From the NCBI RefSeq assembly GCF_001905725.1, contig NZ_LIWB01000003.1, positions 271,575 to 335,574 on the forward strand: 64,000 nucleotides of DNA. The letters are read 5' to 3'. Of this stretch, positions 1 to 8,247 are shown piece by piece. The position numbers and the translations under genes are program-made. A model generated the notes under the pieces. The model ran no database searches, was not told the origin of the DNA, and saw only the letters and a program-made list of their open reading frames with translations. The first letter of the stretch is position 1; every line of letters begins with the position of its first letter. Source of the stretch: Streptomyces sp. CB02400. GTDB taxonomy: Bacteria; Actinomycetota; Actinomycetes; Streptomycetales; Streptomycetaceae.

Positions 1-67
1 GAAGCCGGGTGACGGGAGCGCCCGGGGCGCGGACGATGAGGGCCCCGCGCCTCATAGGGTGGACCCC

Positions 68-925
68 ATGACGGAACTCCCCGACCGGCGTCTGCTGCTG
101 GTGCACGCCCACCCGGACGACGAGTCGATCAACAACGGCGCGACCATGGCGCGGTACGCCGCCGAGGGCGCCCACGTGACGCTGGTCACCTGCACGCTCG
201 GTGAGCGGGGCGAGGTCATTCCGCCCGAGCTGGGGCATCTGGGCGGGGCCGCCCTCGGCGGGCACCGGCTCGGGGAGCTGAAGGAAGCGATGCGGGCGCT
301 GGGGGTCGAGGACTTCCGGCTGCTCGGCGGGGCCGGGCGGTACTGCGACTCCGGGATGATGGGGCTGCCCGACAACGACGACCCCGGCTGCTTCTGGCAG
401 GCCGACGTCGATCAGGCGGCGGGGCTGCTCGCCGAGGTGATCCTCGAGATCCGACCCCAGGTCCTCGTCACCTACGACGACAACGGCGGCTACGGCCACC
501 CCGACCACATCCAGGCCCACCGCGTCGCCATGCGCGCCGTCGAGCTCGCCGCCGAGCAGGGCTGGGACGTCCCCAAGGTCTACTGGAACCGGGTGCCCCG
601 GTCCGTCGCCGAGCAGGCCTTCGCCCGCCTCGACGGCGATCTGCCCGGCCTGCCCTTCGAGAAGGCGGGCGTCCTCGACGACGTACCGGGTGTCGTCGAC
701 GACGGGCAGGTCACCACCGCGATCGACGGCACCGCGTACGCCGCCGCCAAGGCCGCCGCGATGCGCGCCCACGTCACCCAGATCACCGTGGCCGAACCGT
801 ACTTCGTGCTCTCCAACGAACTCGCCCAGCCGCTCTTCACCACCGAGTACTACGAGTTGGTGCGCGGCGAACGTCCCGAGGAGCGGGAGGGCGACCTGTT
901 CGCCGGGACCGGGGAGGCGTCGTGA
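68..925 (+). CDS. mshB: MshB, GlcNAc-Ins deacetylase (mycothiol pathway)
   Basis: Zinc deacetylase that removes the acetyl group from GlcNAc-inositol, the second committed step of mycothiol synthesis in the cytoplasm. The 285-residue product has the LmbE-family zinc motif HPDDE at residues 15-19, and the second metal-site segment GHPDH near residue 143 follows a DDNGGY stretch, as in MshB. The length fits the family. I chose the ATG at 68 because a purine-rich GGGTGG lies just before it; an in-frame GTG at 59 would add three residues. The stop overlaps the GTG of the next gene, so the two are probably cotranscribed. Mycothiol synthesis itself supports an actinobacterial host. Confidence 0.93.
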   Translation: MTELPDRRLLLVHAHPDDESINNGATMARYAAEGAHVTLVTCTLGERGEVIPPELGHLGGAALGGHRLGELKEAMRALGVEDFRLLGGAGRYCDSGMMGLPDNDDPGCFWQADVDQAAGLLAEVILEIRPQVLVTYDDNGGYGHPDHIQAHRVAMRAVELAAEQGWDVPKVYWNRVPRSVAEQAFARLDGDLPGLPFEKAGVLDDVPGVVDDGQVTTAIDGTAYAAAKAAAMRAHVTQITVAEPYFVLSNELAQPLFTTEYYELVRGERPEEREGDLFAGTGEAS

Positions 926-1335
926 GCGACCGGTCGCCCTCCGCGCTCGCCCAGCCGCTGCGGCCGCCCTCCGCCGGACGGGTCGTCGCCTGTCTGGGAC
1001 TGTTCCTGCTCGGCGCCGTGGTCGGTGCGGCCGGGGCGCTGGTGCAGCCCGCGTGGTTCCCCGGCGGGCTGCTGCTCGCCCTCGCCGGTGAGGCCGGGCT
1101 GGTCCTGGGGGCCACCCGCCTCCTCCGCAGCCGGGCCGGGGGCGCCTGGGCCGCCGGTGGCTGGATGCTCGTCGTCATCCTGCTCACCACCAGCCGCCCG
1201 GAAGGCGACTTCCTGTTCGCCGCGGGCGGCGGCTCCTATCTCTTCCTCCTCGGCGGCATCGCCGTGGCTGTGATCTGCGCCACCCTCGTCTCCGGGCGGC
1301 AACCGGACGGCCCTCCCGCCCGACTTGGCAAGTGA
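922..1335 (+). CDS. DUF6113-type small integral membrane protein
   Basis: A 137-residue protein with four hydrophobic stretches (about residues 21-45, 47-68, 75-92 and 103-122) and a short polar tail, so a four-span inner-membrane protein is likely. It starts on a GTG that overlaps the mshB stop (GTGA), which implies translational coupling. The pairing with mshB is conserved in streptomycetes as far as I recall. No catalytic motif is visible and the function is unknown. Confidence 0.8.
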   Translation: MSDRSPSALAQPLRPPSAGRVVACLGLFLLGAVVGAAGALVQPAWFPGGLLLALAGEAGLVLGATRLLRSRAGGAWAAGGWMLVVILLTTSRPEGDFLFAAGGGSYLFLLGGIAVAVICATLVSGRQPDGPPARLGK

Positions 1336-1529
1336 CGTACCACTTCGCCGTGTCATGGGCGTGCGGGTCCGGTGTGGGTTTCCCCGGCGGTACTGGGATA
1401 CGGGCCGGACATGGCCAGTAAGGTGGTGCGCGCCGCCGAGCCTCCCTCGAACCCTCGGCTTCGCCCGAGCTGGGAGGATCCCCACCGTGAGGTCGTGACG
1501 GGCGGCGGAGCCAACCGGGAGAACCTGCC
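1336..1529. other. Intergenic region with streptomycete repeat-like hairpin
   Basis: This stretch separates the mshB pair from the VanW-like gene. Around 1440-1485 it contains CTCGGCTTCGCCCGAG, a perfect short hairpin, flanked by CCTCCCTC and GGGAGGATCC. The layout resembles the repeat-like insert at 38521-38566. No open frame in it looks real. It probably carries the promoter of the downstream gene, but I cannot point to clear -35 and -10 boxes. Confidence 0.5.
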
Positions 1530-3803
1530 TTGAGTCGTGAAACTGACACTCCGTCCTCCGGGCCCAACGGGCGCGGCGGAGCCGCCTACCCGTCGGGCAC
1601 GCCGCCCTACGGGATTCCGGCGATTCCGGACGAGGGTACGGACGCGGGCCGTTCGGCCGCGCGGCCGGAGGAACGCAAGACCGAGACCACGCTGACGACG
1701 CGGATCCGCATCAACATCCCCGGATCGCGGCCCATTCCGCCGGTCGTCGTGCGCAAGCCCGTCATGGACGCGGAGGGCAAGGGCGGTACCACCGACGCCG
1801 AGGCGGCGGCGCCGTCCCCGGCTCCGGCCGCCGACGCGGCCGAGCCTCCCGCCCAGCCCGACCGGCCCGCGCAGGCCGACCGGCCGACGGCCGAGGAGAA
1901 GCCGGCCAGCGACTGGTTCGCGCCGCGCAAGTCGGGCGGGGGCAAGGGCGGTCCGGCCGGCGGCTCCGCCAACGGGGCCGGTGCCCCGAGCGGTTCGGGT
2001 CCCGCCGCGGGCGGTGCCCCGAAGGCCCCTTCCGCGCCCGGTGGCGCGCGGCCGGGTGGCGTCGTCGGCTCCATGGGCGCGCCGGGCGGTCCCCGTCCCG
2101 GCGGCGCGCAGGGTTCCGGACCCACCGGCGCGACCGGTGCGACCGGCGGGCCCGTGGCCCCCGGGCACGGCGGCGGCACCGGCTCCTTCGACGTGACCGA
2201 GGCGCTGGCCGCCGGGCCGGCGGGCCCCGGCACGCGTCCGGGTACGGGGCACAGTGACGAGCCGCGCCGCGACGACCTGCCGTTCTTCACGGACGAGGCT
2301 CCCCGGACTCCCCAGTCCGGCCGGCCCGGTCAGCGCGGCCCGCAGGGTCCCGCGGGCCCGACCACCGGACCGGCGACCGGCTCGAGCCCGGTCGCCCGCC
2401 AGGCGGGCAAGGGCTCCGGCGCTCCCGCCGTTCCCGGTGGTCCGGGCCTCCCTGCCCTCCCGGTCCGCCCCGGTGCCCAGTCGGGACAGGCGGGTCAGTC
2501 GGGTCAGGCGGGTCAGCCGGGCCAGGGGGCCCCCGGGCGCCCCGGTGCCCAGGCGTCCCAGGGCGCCCCCGCCGGCTTCGCCGGACAGGGCGGCAGCCCC
2601 GGCGTCCCCGGCGGCGGTCTGAGCGACGACACCGCGATCCTCACCCCGCAGAAGCCGGCCGAACCCGGCACCCCGGGCTACGGCCCCCGCCACGACAACG
2701 TCTCCGGGCACACCGTCACCAGCGGCATCCCGGTCGTCCCGCCGGGCGCGGACTTCAACGCCCCCGGCGGTCCGGCCGACGGCCCGCGGCCGCACACGCC
2801 CCCGAAGCTGCCCGAGCCGGTCTCCACGCCCCCGGCGAGCTCCTCGAAGCCGGCGAAGAAGAAGGGGCGCAACAAGCTCGTCCTGCTCTGCGGCTGCGTG
2901 GTCTTCCTCGCCGGTGTCGCCTACGGCGCCGGACTGCTGATGAACCGCTCCGACGTGCCCAAGGGCACCACCGTGCTCGGCGTCGACATCGGCGGCGGCA
3001 CCCGGGACGAGGCCGTGAAGAAGCTCGACGCGGCCCTCGACGACCGGCTGAACCAGCCGCTGAAGCTGTCGGTCGACGGCAAGACCGTCGAGCTGGAGCC
3101 GGACAACGCGGGCCTGCAGTTCGACACCGACGCCACCGTCGGCGGGGCCGCGGGCAGCGACTACAACCCGGTCAACGTCATCGGCTCCCTCATCGGCAAC
3201 GAGCGCGTCGTCGAGCCGGTCATGCCCGTCGACGAGGAGAAGCTGCACGCCGCCCTGGAGGAGGCCGCCGGCGGCTCCGGCTCGGTGACCGAGGGCTCGA
3301 TCAAGTTCGAGTCCGGCAAGGCCGTCCCGGTGTACCCCAAGGGCGGCCAGGGCATCGACGTAGCCAAGGCGACCGACGTGGTGACGGAGGCGTACCGCAC
3401 CCAGGTCGAGACCGGGAAGTCCGCCACGGTGAACGTCCCGACGACCGCCCAGCAGCCGAAGGTCACCAAGGCCGAGATCGACCGGATGATGAAGGAGTTC
3501 GCCGAGCCGGCGATGTCGGCCAACGTGATCGTGCGGACGGACGCCGCCCACTCCATCGAGTTCAGCCCGGAGAACTCCCTGTGGAAGTTCCTCGGGGTGA
3601 AGGCCGTCAACGGCAAGCTGGCGGAGAAGCCCGACCTGAAGGCCCTGCAGGAGCTGTACGGCCAGACGTTCGACGGTGTGCTCATCGCCCGGGGCAACGG
3701 CGAGAAGACGGCCGTCACCCCCCAAGACGTCTACGGCGCCCTCCGCCTGGCGCTGACCAGCAAGACCGACCGCGTCGCCGTCATCGAGACGAACCCGAGC
3801 TGA
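1530..3803 (+). CDS. VanW/PG-binding-type membrane protein with long disordered N-terminus
   Basis: A 757-residue bitopic protein. Residues 1 to about 445 are Gly/Pro/Ala/Gln-rich and probably disordered in the cytoplasm, apart from a conserved-looking stretch TTRIRINIPGSRPIPP near residue 55. One membrane span lies at about 447-470. The outer part repeats a fold of the VanW N-terminal peptidoglycan-binding type, with TTVLGVDIGGGTRDEA just after the membrane and PVYPKGGQGIDVA further on. A wall-facing structural or sensing role is inferred. The frame opens on TTG at 1530, preceded by GGGAGAA; no better ATG or GTG keeps the conserved N-terminus. A strong terminator follows the stop. Confidence 0.8.
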   Translation: MSRETDTPSSGPNGRGGAAYPSGTPPYGIPAIPDEGTDAGRSAARPEERKTETTLTTRIRINIPGSRPIPPVVVRKPVMDAEGKGGTTDAEAAAPSPAPAADAAEPPAQPDRPAQADRPTAEEKPASDWFAPRKSGGGKGGPAGGSANGAGAPSGSGPAAGGAPKAPSAPGGARPGGVVGSMGAPGGPRPGGAQGSGPTGATGATGGPVAPGHGGGTGSFDVTEALAAGPAGPGTRPGTGHSDEPRRDDLPFFTDEAPRTPQSGRPGQRGPQGPAGPTTGPATGSSPVARQAGKGSGAPAVPGGPGLPALPVRPGAQSGQAGQSGQAGQPGQGAPGRPGAQASQGAPAGFAGQGGSPGVPGGGLSDDTAILTPQKPAEPGTPGYGPRHDNVSGHTVTSGIPVVPPGADFNAPGGPADGPRPHTPPKLPEPVSTPPASSSKPAKKKGRNKLVLLCGCVVFLAGVAYGAGLLMNRSDVPKGTTVLGVDIGGGTRDEAVKKLDAALDDRLNQPLKLSVDGKTVELEPDNAGLQFDTDATVGGAAGSDYNPVNVIGSLIGNERVVEPVMPVDEEKLHAALEEAAGGSGSVTEGSIKFESGKAVPVYPKGGQGIDVAKATDVVTEAYRTQVETGKSATVNVPTTAQQPKVTKAEIDRMMKEFAEPAMSANVIVRTDAAHSIEFSPENSLWKFLGVKAVNGKLAEKPDLKALQELYGQTFDGVLIARGNGEKTAVTPQDVYGALRLALTSKTDRVAVIETNPS

Positions 3804-3817
3804 CGCGATGCCCGGAG

Positions 3818-3848
3818 GCGGGCGCCCGGTGGATCACCGGGCGCCCGC
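3818..3848. terminator. Terminator hairpin between convergent genes
   Basis: A perfect 14-bp stem GCGGGCGCCCGGTG / CACCGGGCGCCCGC with a three-base loop sits between the VanW-like gene (+) and the SirB1-like gene (-). It is well placed to end transcription from both sides. Confidence 0.8.
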
Positions 3849-3889
3849 GTTCCTGGTTGAGCAGTGCCCGCGTTCCTAGTTGAGCAGAG
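3844..3889. repeat. 23-bp tandem duplication across a stop codon
   Basis: Two adjacent 23-bp copies (3844-3866 and 3867-3889) differ at two positions. The copy nearer the gene supplies the last codons and TAG stop of the minus-strand SirB1-like gene. In the outer copy the matching triplet is CAG rather than TAG. Confidence 0.85.
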
Positions 3890-4757
3890 CCCGCGCCGCC
3901 TGTGCCTGGCCCCGGATCCGTTCCGCCGCCGGCCCGTCCACCGCCGCCACCAGCTCCGCGTACGCCTCCAGCTCCCGCGCGCCGTCCCGGAAGTCACCGC
4001 GCTGCACCAGAAGCTGCGCCCGCTCGTAGCGCAGCCGCGCCGGGTGCGAGGGGAGGAGCAGGGACAGGTCCACCGCCCACAGCCCCACACCCGAGTGCTC
4101 GGGACGCGCCGCCGACCACGCCCGGATGTTGTTCAGGATCCGCAGGACGACGTCCAGCGTCCCCGCCGGCGTCAGCATCGACGCGTCCAGCGGTGCCCCC
4201 GTCGCCCCGGTGACCAGCAGCTCCGCGTCGGCGCCGGTCAGCACCCGGCCCCCGTCGAAGGGGTCGGCGAGCACCTGCCCCTCGCCCGCCCCCGCCTCCC
4301 CGAAGCCGACGACGAAGTGCCCGGGGAGTGCCACCCCGTACACCGGCGCCCCCGCCCGCCGGGCCACCTCCATCCACACCACCGACAGCAGGATCGGCAG
4401 CCCGCGCCGCCGCCGCAGCACCTCGTGCAGCAGCGAGGACTCCAGCCGCTGGTAGTCGTCCGGAACGCCGTGGAAGCCGTACCGCTCGCCCAGCAGCTCC
4501 CGCAGCGCCAGCGCCCACGCGCGCGGCGAGCCGGGCCGGTAGGGCAGCTCACCGGCCAGCCGGTCCAGCTCCACCTCCACGGCGTCCATGCCCGCCTCGT
4601 CCAGCGCGCCGTCCGCCTCCGCGCCGACCAGCAGGCACAGCGTGGACAGGTCCGGCCGCTCGCAGCGGGCCTCCTCGGCGAACCGCCGGCGCAGTTCGGC
4701 GGAGCGCTCGGGCGATGGGGGGCGTGGAGCGCGCATACCCGGTTCGTGCCCGCTCAC
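3876..4757 (-). CDS. SirB1-family transglutaminase-like/TPR protein
   Basis: A 293-residue cytosolic protein of the SirB1 (transglutaminase-like core 2) family. The diagnostic block is RRRRGLPILLSVVWMEVARR, followed by GVALPGHFVVGF, at about residues 112-150. The C-terminal 80 residues look like one or two TPR helical pairs (RYERAQLLVQRGDFRDGARE). The substrate is unknown; family members are thought to be inactive or atypical papain-like folds. The GTG start overlaps the TGA of the upstream acetyltransferase by four bases, so the two form an operon. The 3' end carries a small tandem duplication. Confidence 0.82.
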   Translation of the reverse strand: MSGHEPGMRAPRPPSPERSAELRRRFAEEARCERPDLSTLCLLVGAEADGALDEAGMDAVEVELDRLAGELPYRPGSPRAWALALRELLGERYGFHGVPDDYQRLESSLLHEVLRRRRGLPILLSVVWMEVARRAGAPVYGVALPGHFVVGFGEAGAGEGQVLADPFDGGRVLTGADAELLVTGATGAPLDASMLTPAGTLDVVLRILNNIRAWSAARPEHSGVGLWAVDLSLLLPSHPARLRYERAQLLVQRGDFRDGARELEAYAELVAAVDGPAAERIRGQAQAARALLN

Positions 4758-5779
4758 AGCGCTCCCTCACCCGCCGGAGCCGACGATTCCGGCGCGCGGT
4801 AGTGGTGGTACGCGTGGTGCGCGGAGAAACCCATGCGGTCGTACAGCGCCCGCGCCCCCGCGTTGTCGTCCTCGACCTGGAGCCAGGCCGCCGAGGCGCC
4901 CTCGTCCAGCGCCCGCCGGGCCAGCGCGGCCATCACGGCGGTCGCCAGCCCCCGCCGCCGCTGCGCCGGGTCCACCTCGACCGCCGCGAACCCGGCCCAC
5001 CGCCCGTCCACGACACACCGTCCGATGGCGGCCGGCGCGTCCGCGTCGCCCGGCACGGTGGCGAACCACACCGAGGGCCCTCCTCCCAGCACCCGCAGCG
5101 CCACCTCGCTCACCCCCTTGCGCTGATACCGGGCCAGCCACGCCTCGTCGGCCTCCCGCGACAGCACGACCCCGGACGGCTCCCCGCCCAGGTCGGCGAC
5201 CGGCGCCAGCGGACCCGTCCACAGCTCGGCGGTCACCTCCCGCACCCAGCCCCGCTGCTCCAGCTCCGCGCACAGCAGCTCCTGCGCCCCCTCGGCGCCG
5301 GTCGCGGTCTGCACGTACGCGGGCAGCCCCCGCGCGGCGTACCAGCGGCGTACGGCCGTCAGCGCGTCGTCGAGCGGCACGCCCGGGTCGCCGAGCGGCA
5401 GGACGGAGTTGGCCCGCCGCGTGAACCCCTCGGCGGCCCGCAGCTCCCACTCGCCCAGCCGCTCGCTCTCCACGGGCCGCCACGCCCGCGCGGAGACCCG
5501 CGCCAACTCCTCGTACGAGGCCGCGGGACCACGCCGACGCGCCGGTGCGGACGGCACGACCTTGCCCGCGACCAGCGCGGACTCCGCGATGCGGACGCTT
5601 TCCCCGCTCTTCTTTGTGATCCGCAGCACACCGTTGTCCCATGATGTGAGAACGCCGACCGTGTCGGTGAACTTCTCACCCGGGGGACCATGTTCGATCA
5701 AGCTCCGTACGGAGACCCGTTTTCCCACGTCAGCAGTGGTGATACGGACCTCGAGGCGCCCGGCGGCAGAGATTTCCAC
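4754..5779 (-). CDS. GNAT-family N-acetyltransferase with SH3-like N-domain
   Basis: A 341-residue protein. The N-terminal ~60 residues form a small beta domain (SVRSLIEHGPPGEKFTDTVG) of the kind seen in actinobacterial Rv0428c-like acetyltransferases. The C-terminal half is a GNAT fold with the acetyl-CoA loop RRRGLATAVM near residue 275 and DNAGARALYDRMGF close to the end. The acceptor substrate cannot be read from the sequence. An AGGAGG lies about 13 bases before the GTG start, rather far for optimal spacing. It is transcribed divergently from fdxA and is translationally coupled to the SirB1-like gene. Confidence 0.83.
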   Translation of the reverse strand: MEISAAGRLEVRITTADVGKRVSVRSLIEHGPPGEKFTDTVGVLTSWDNGVLRITKKSGESVRIAESALVAGKVVPSAPARRRGPAASYEELARVSARAWRPVESERLGEWELRAAEGFTRRANSVLPLGDPGVPLDDALTAVRRWYAARGLPAYVQTATGAEGAQELLCAELEQRGWVREVTAELWTGPLAPVADLGGEPSGVVLSREADEAWLARYQRKGVSEVALRVLGGGPSVWFATVPGDADAPAAIGRCVVDGRWAGFAAVEVDPAQRRRGLATAVMAALARRALDEGASAAWLQVEDDNAGARALYDRMGFSAHHAYHHYRAPESSAPAGEGAL

Positions 5780-5919
5780 AGGTCAGTTCACCCCTCCTGT
5801 TCGGATCATGCCCAGGAACGGAGATACTAGGGGCGGGCATCGACGACGCCGCGCTCCCGCGCGCCAGGCGGCGGAGCCTGAGGAGGCCCGCCAGCGCCCT
5901 ATCGAGGAGGAACGACAGC

Positions 5920-6237
5920 GTGACCTACGTCATCGCGCAGCCTTGTGTCGACGTGAAGGACAAGGCGTGCATCGAGGAGTGCCCGGTCGACTGCATCTAC
6001 GAGGGCCAGCGGTCCTTGTACATCCACCCGGACGAATGCGTCGACTGTGGTGCCTGTGAGCCGGTCTGCCCGGTCGAGGCGATCTTCTACGAGGACGACA
6101 CTCCGGAGGAGTGGAAGGACTACTACAAGGCGAACGTCGAGTTCTTCGACGAGCTCGGCTCGCCCGGCGGCGCCAGCAAGCTGGGTCTGATCGAGCGGGA
6201 CCACCCGTTCATCGCCGCGCTGCCGCCGCAGGCGTAG
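5920..6237 (+). CDS. fdxA: FdxA, 7Fe-type ferredoxin
   Basis: A 105-residue ferredoxin carrying one [3Fe-4S] and one [4Fe-4S] cluster. The N-terminal cysteine block (QPCVDVKDKACIEECPVDC) and the ECVDCGACEPVCP block supply the ligands, and the extended acidic C-terminus is typical of the actinobacterial 7Fe group. It is an electron carrier, probably for cytochromes P450 and other oxidoreductases. The GTG start has a near-ideal AGGAGG about 11 bases upstream. The fdxA-dapC order matches M. tuberculosis Rv1177-Rv1178. Confidence 0.95.
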   Translation: MTYVIAQPCVDVKDKACIEECPVDCIYEGQRSLYIHPDECVDCGACEPVCPVEAIFYEDDTPEEWKDYYKANVEFFDELGSPGGASKLGLIERDHPFIAALPPQA

Positions 6238-6322
6238 CCCGTCCCGGTCCCGTACGGCCCGATCCCCGCGATCGCCGTACGGGGCCGAGGTGTTCGCCGG
6301 ACCAGAAAGTGAGCCCGTACCC

Positions 6323-7420
6323 GTGTCCGCAGTCTCCGACCGGCTGCCCACCTTCCCCTGGGACAAGCTGGAGCCGTACAAGAAGACGGCCGCCGCGCAC
6401 CCCGACGGCATCGTCGACCTCTCGGTCGGCACACCCGTCGACCCGGTGCCCGAGCCGATCCAGAAGGCCCTGATCGCCGCGGCGGACTCACCGGGCTATC
6501 CCACGGTCTGGGGCACCCCGGAACTGCGCGACGCGCTCACCCGCTGGACGGAGCGCCGGCTGGGCGCCCGCGGGGTCACCCACCACCACGTCCTGCCGAT
6601 CGTCGGCTCCAAGGAACTGGTCGCCTGGCTCCCCACCCAGCTCGGACTCGGCCCCGGCGACAAGGTCGCCTTCCCGCGCCTGGCCTACCCGACGTACGAG
6701 GTCGGCGCCCGCCTCGCCCGCGCGGAGCACGTGGCGTACGACGACCCGACCGAGCTGGACCCGACGGGCCTGAAGCTGCTCTGGCTGAACTCCCCGTCCA
6801 ACCCGACGGGCCGGGTGCTGTCCAAGGAGGAGCTGACCCGGATCGTCGCCTGGGCCCGTGAGCACGGCGTCCTCGTCTTCTCCGACGAGTGCTACATCGA
6901 GCTGGGCTGGGAGGCGGACCCGGTCTCGGTGCTGCACCCCGACGTCAACGGCGGGTCGTACGACGGCATCGTCTCGGTCCACTCCCTGTCCAAGCGGTCC
7001 AACCTCGCCGGTTACCGCGCCGCGTTCCTGGCCGGTGACCCGGCGGTCCTCGGTCCGCTGCTGCAGATCCGCAAGCACGGCGGGATGATGACCTCCGCGC
7101 CGACCCAGGCGGCCGTGGTCGCGGCCCTGGGCGACGACGAGCACGTCCGCGTCCAGCGGGAGCGCTACGCGGCCCGCCGCACCGTCCTGCGCGAGGCCCT
7201 GCTGGGCCACGGCTTCCGCATTGAGCACAGCGAGGCCAGCCTCTACCTGTGGGCGACCCGCGACGAGTCGTGCTGGACCACGGTCGCCCACCTCGCCGAC
7301 CGGGGCATCCTGGTCGCCCCCGGCGACTTCTACGGCCCGGCGGGCGAGAACTTCGTCCGCGTGGCGCTCACCGCGACGGACGAACGCGTCCAAGCAGCGG
7401 TAACCCGCCTGACCACCTGA
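6323..7420 (+). CDS. dapC: DapC, succinyldiaminopimelate transaminase
   Basis: A fold-type I PLP aminotransferase that makes N-succinyl-L,L-diaminopimelate in the lysine/peptidoglycan pathway. The 365-residue product has the substrate-loop NSPSNPTGRVL and the PLP lysine in SLSKRSNLAGYRAAF (near residue 230). The C-terminal arginine region around NFVRVALT is intact. I chose the GTG at 6323 (MSAVSDRLPTFPW), where family homology begins; an in-frame GTG at 6290 would add eleven residues. dapE lies 1.9 kb downstream beyond two minus-strand genes, so the two steps are physically close but not one operon. Confidence 0.92.
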   Translation: MSAVSDRLPTFPWDKLEPYKKTAAAHPDGIVDLSVGTPVDPVPEPIQKALIAAADSPGYPTVWGTPELRDALTRWTERRLGARGVTHHHVLPIVGSKELVAWLPTQLGLGPGDKVAFPRLAYPTYEVGARLARAEHVAYDDPTELDPTGLKLLWLNSPSNPTGRVLSKEELTRIVAWAREHGVLVFSDECYIELGWEADPVSVLHPDVNGGSYDGIVSVHSLSKRSNLAGYRAAFLAGDPAVLGPLLQIRKHGGMMTSAPTQAAVVAALGDDEHVRVQRERYAARRTVLREALLGHGFRIEHSEASLYLWATRDESCWTTVAHLADRGILVAPGDFYGPAGENFVRVALTATDERVQAAVTRLTT

Positions 7421-7520
7421 GCCACCCCGCCCCAGGCCCGCCCGGCTTGCCAGGCCCGCCAGGCCCGCCAGGCCCGCCATGCCTGTCCGGCCCGCCCCCT
7501 GGCCTGCCATGCCTGTCCGG

Positions 7521-7547
7521 CTCGCCAGGCCCGCCCGGCCTGGCGAG
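7521..7547. terminator. Hairpin downstream of dapC
   Basis: Perfect 10-bp stem CTCGCCAGGC / GCCTGGCGAG with a seven-base loop, about 100 bases after the dapC stop. Streptomycete terminators often lack a U-run, so a strong GC stem is sufficient to suggest the role. Confidence 0.5.
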
Positions 7548-7622
7548 CCTGGCGGACCGCTCCCTGGCCTGCCCGCCCCGCCCCGGTTGTGGGCCTGCTC
7601 CCCACCCGCCCCGCCCCGGCCT

Positions 7623-7667
7623 GGCTGTGGGCAGTCGTTCCGCAGGGCGGAACGGGTGGGCACAGCC
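7623..7667. repeat. Composite hairpin with GGGCAGTCGTTCCG motif
   Basis: An outer 7-bp stem (GGCTGTG / CACAGCC) encloses an inner 8-bp stem (CGTTCCGC / GCGGAACG). The motif GGGCAGTCGTTCCG is nearly the reverse complement of CGGCACGACTGCCC, found twice at 46781-46852, so this looks like a copy of a dispersed intergenic element. Confidence 0.6.
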
Positions 7668-7774
7668 ACCAACGCCGGGTACCGGTCGACACACGGTCAC
7701 CGCACCGACGTGAACGACGGGGCCTGGGAACCCCCAGACCCCGTCGTCGTGACAAGCCGGCCGCAGGCCAGGCC

Positions 7775-8077
7775 TCAGCCGACCGGCAGCCCCTTCACGG
7801 GCGCACCCTTGGTGAGGGACCCGGCAGCCTTCTTCACGGTCTTACCGGCAGTCGGCGCCACCTTGTCGGCGTCACCCGTGGTCTTCGTGACGTCCTGCGT
7901 CACGTTGTCCACGGTGTCGCCGGCGGCCCCGTCCACAGCGGTCAGCCCGCCGAGGTTCGGCGCGGCCGGCAGCTCCGGGGCCGCACTGGCGGAACCGGCC
8001 GCGCCGACCCCGGCGGCCGCTCCCGCAGCAACGAGCAGCGCGGCACGGGCGATCCGACGGGTCAGGGGGAGGGACAT
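7775..8077 (-). CDS. Small secreted Ala/Thr-rich protein
   Basis: A 100-residue product with a clear Sec-type signal: RRIAR, then a hydrophobic core LLVAAGAAAGVGAAG, then SASAA|PEL (cleavage near residue 33). The mature part, about 65 residues, is rich in Asp, Thr, Val and Lys and has no cysteines. It includes the degenerate repeat DTVDNVTQDVTKTTGDADKV. Homologues are often labelled ATP-binding protein, but I see no nucleotide-binding motif and do not support that name. The upstream gap holds a perfect 15-bp palindrome that could be its operator. Confidence 0.75.
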   Translation of the reverse strand: MSLPLTRRIARAALLVAAGAAAGVGAAGSASAAPELPAAPNLGGLTAVDGAAGDTVDNVTQDVTKTTGDADKVAPTAGKTVKKAAGSLTKGAPVKGLPVG

Positions 8078-8164
8078 GGTGCTCCTTCGACGGGAGAGAA
8101 CGCTGACGCCGTGACTACCGTCCGACCGCCGGGAAGGTTGCGGCGGGGCAACGCAAAGAGTTGG

Positions 8165-8179
8165 TAATGCGTCGCATTA
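8165..8179. promoter_or_regulatory. 15-bp palindrome TAATGCG-T-CGCATTA
   Basis: Perfect 7-bp arms around a single T, about 88 bases upstream of the small secreted-protein gene and well outside any reading frame. The AT-containing arms stand out in this GC-rich setting, as expected of an operator for a dimeric regulator. Which regulator binds is unknown. Confidence 0.55.
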
Positions 8180-8247
8180 TCGGCCGTACATGACGCCTGC
8201 GGGTGACTCCCCGCACGCCTGCGCGGTCGTACTCCCGCGCGGTCGCG

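Larger units (their letters stand above)
7421..7774. other. Repeat-rich convergent intergenic region
   Basis: Gene-free stretch between dapC and the small secreted-protein gene. It begins with tandem GCCAGGCCC units (about 7450-7480). Two copies of GCCATGCCTGTCCGGC follow (7476-7491 and 7506-7521), 30 bases apart. Next come a perfect 10-bp hairpin (7521-7547) and a composite hairpin at 7623-7667. Open frames here are all low-complexity shadows. The region likely terminates both flanking genes and has accumulated repeats. Confidence 0.7.

Noticed and set aside
1353..3725. Long open frame on the minus strand opposite the VanW-like gene
   Set aside because: It is Gly/Arg/Leu-rich without a recognisable domain, as expected of the antisense frame of a GC-rich gene.
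7775..8077. Naming the small secreted protein an ATP-binding protein
   Set aside because: There is no Walker or other nucleotide motif in its ~65 mature residues; the label appears to be a propagated misannotation.
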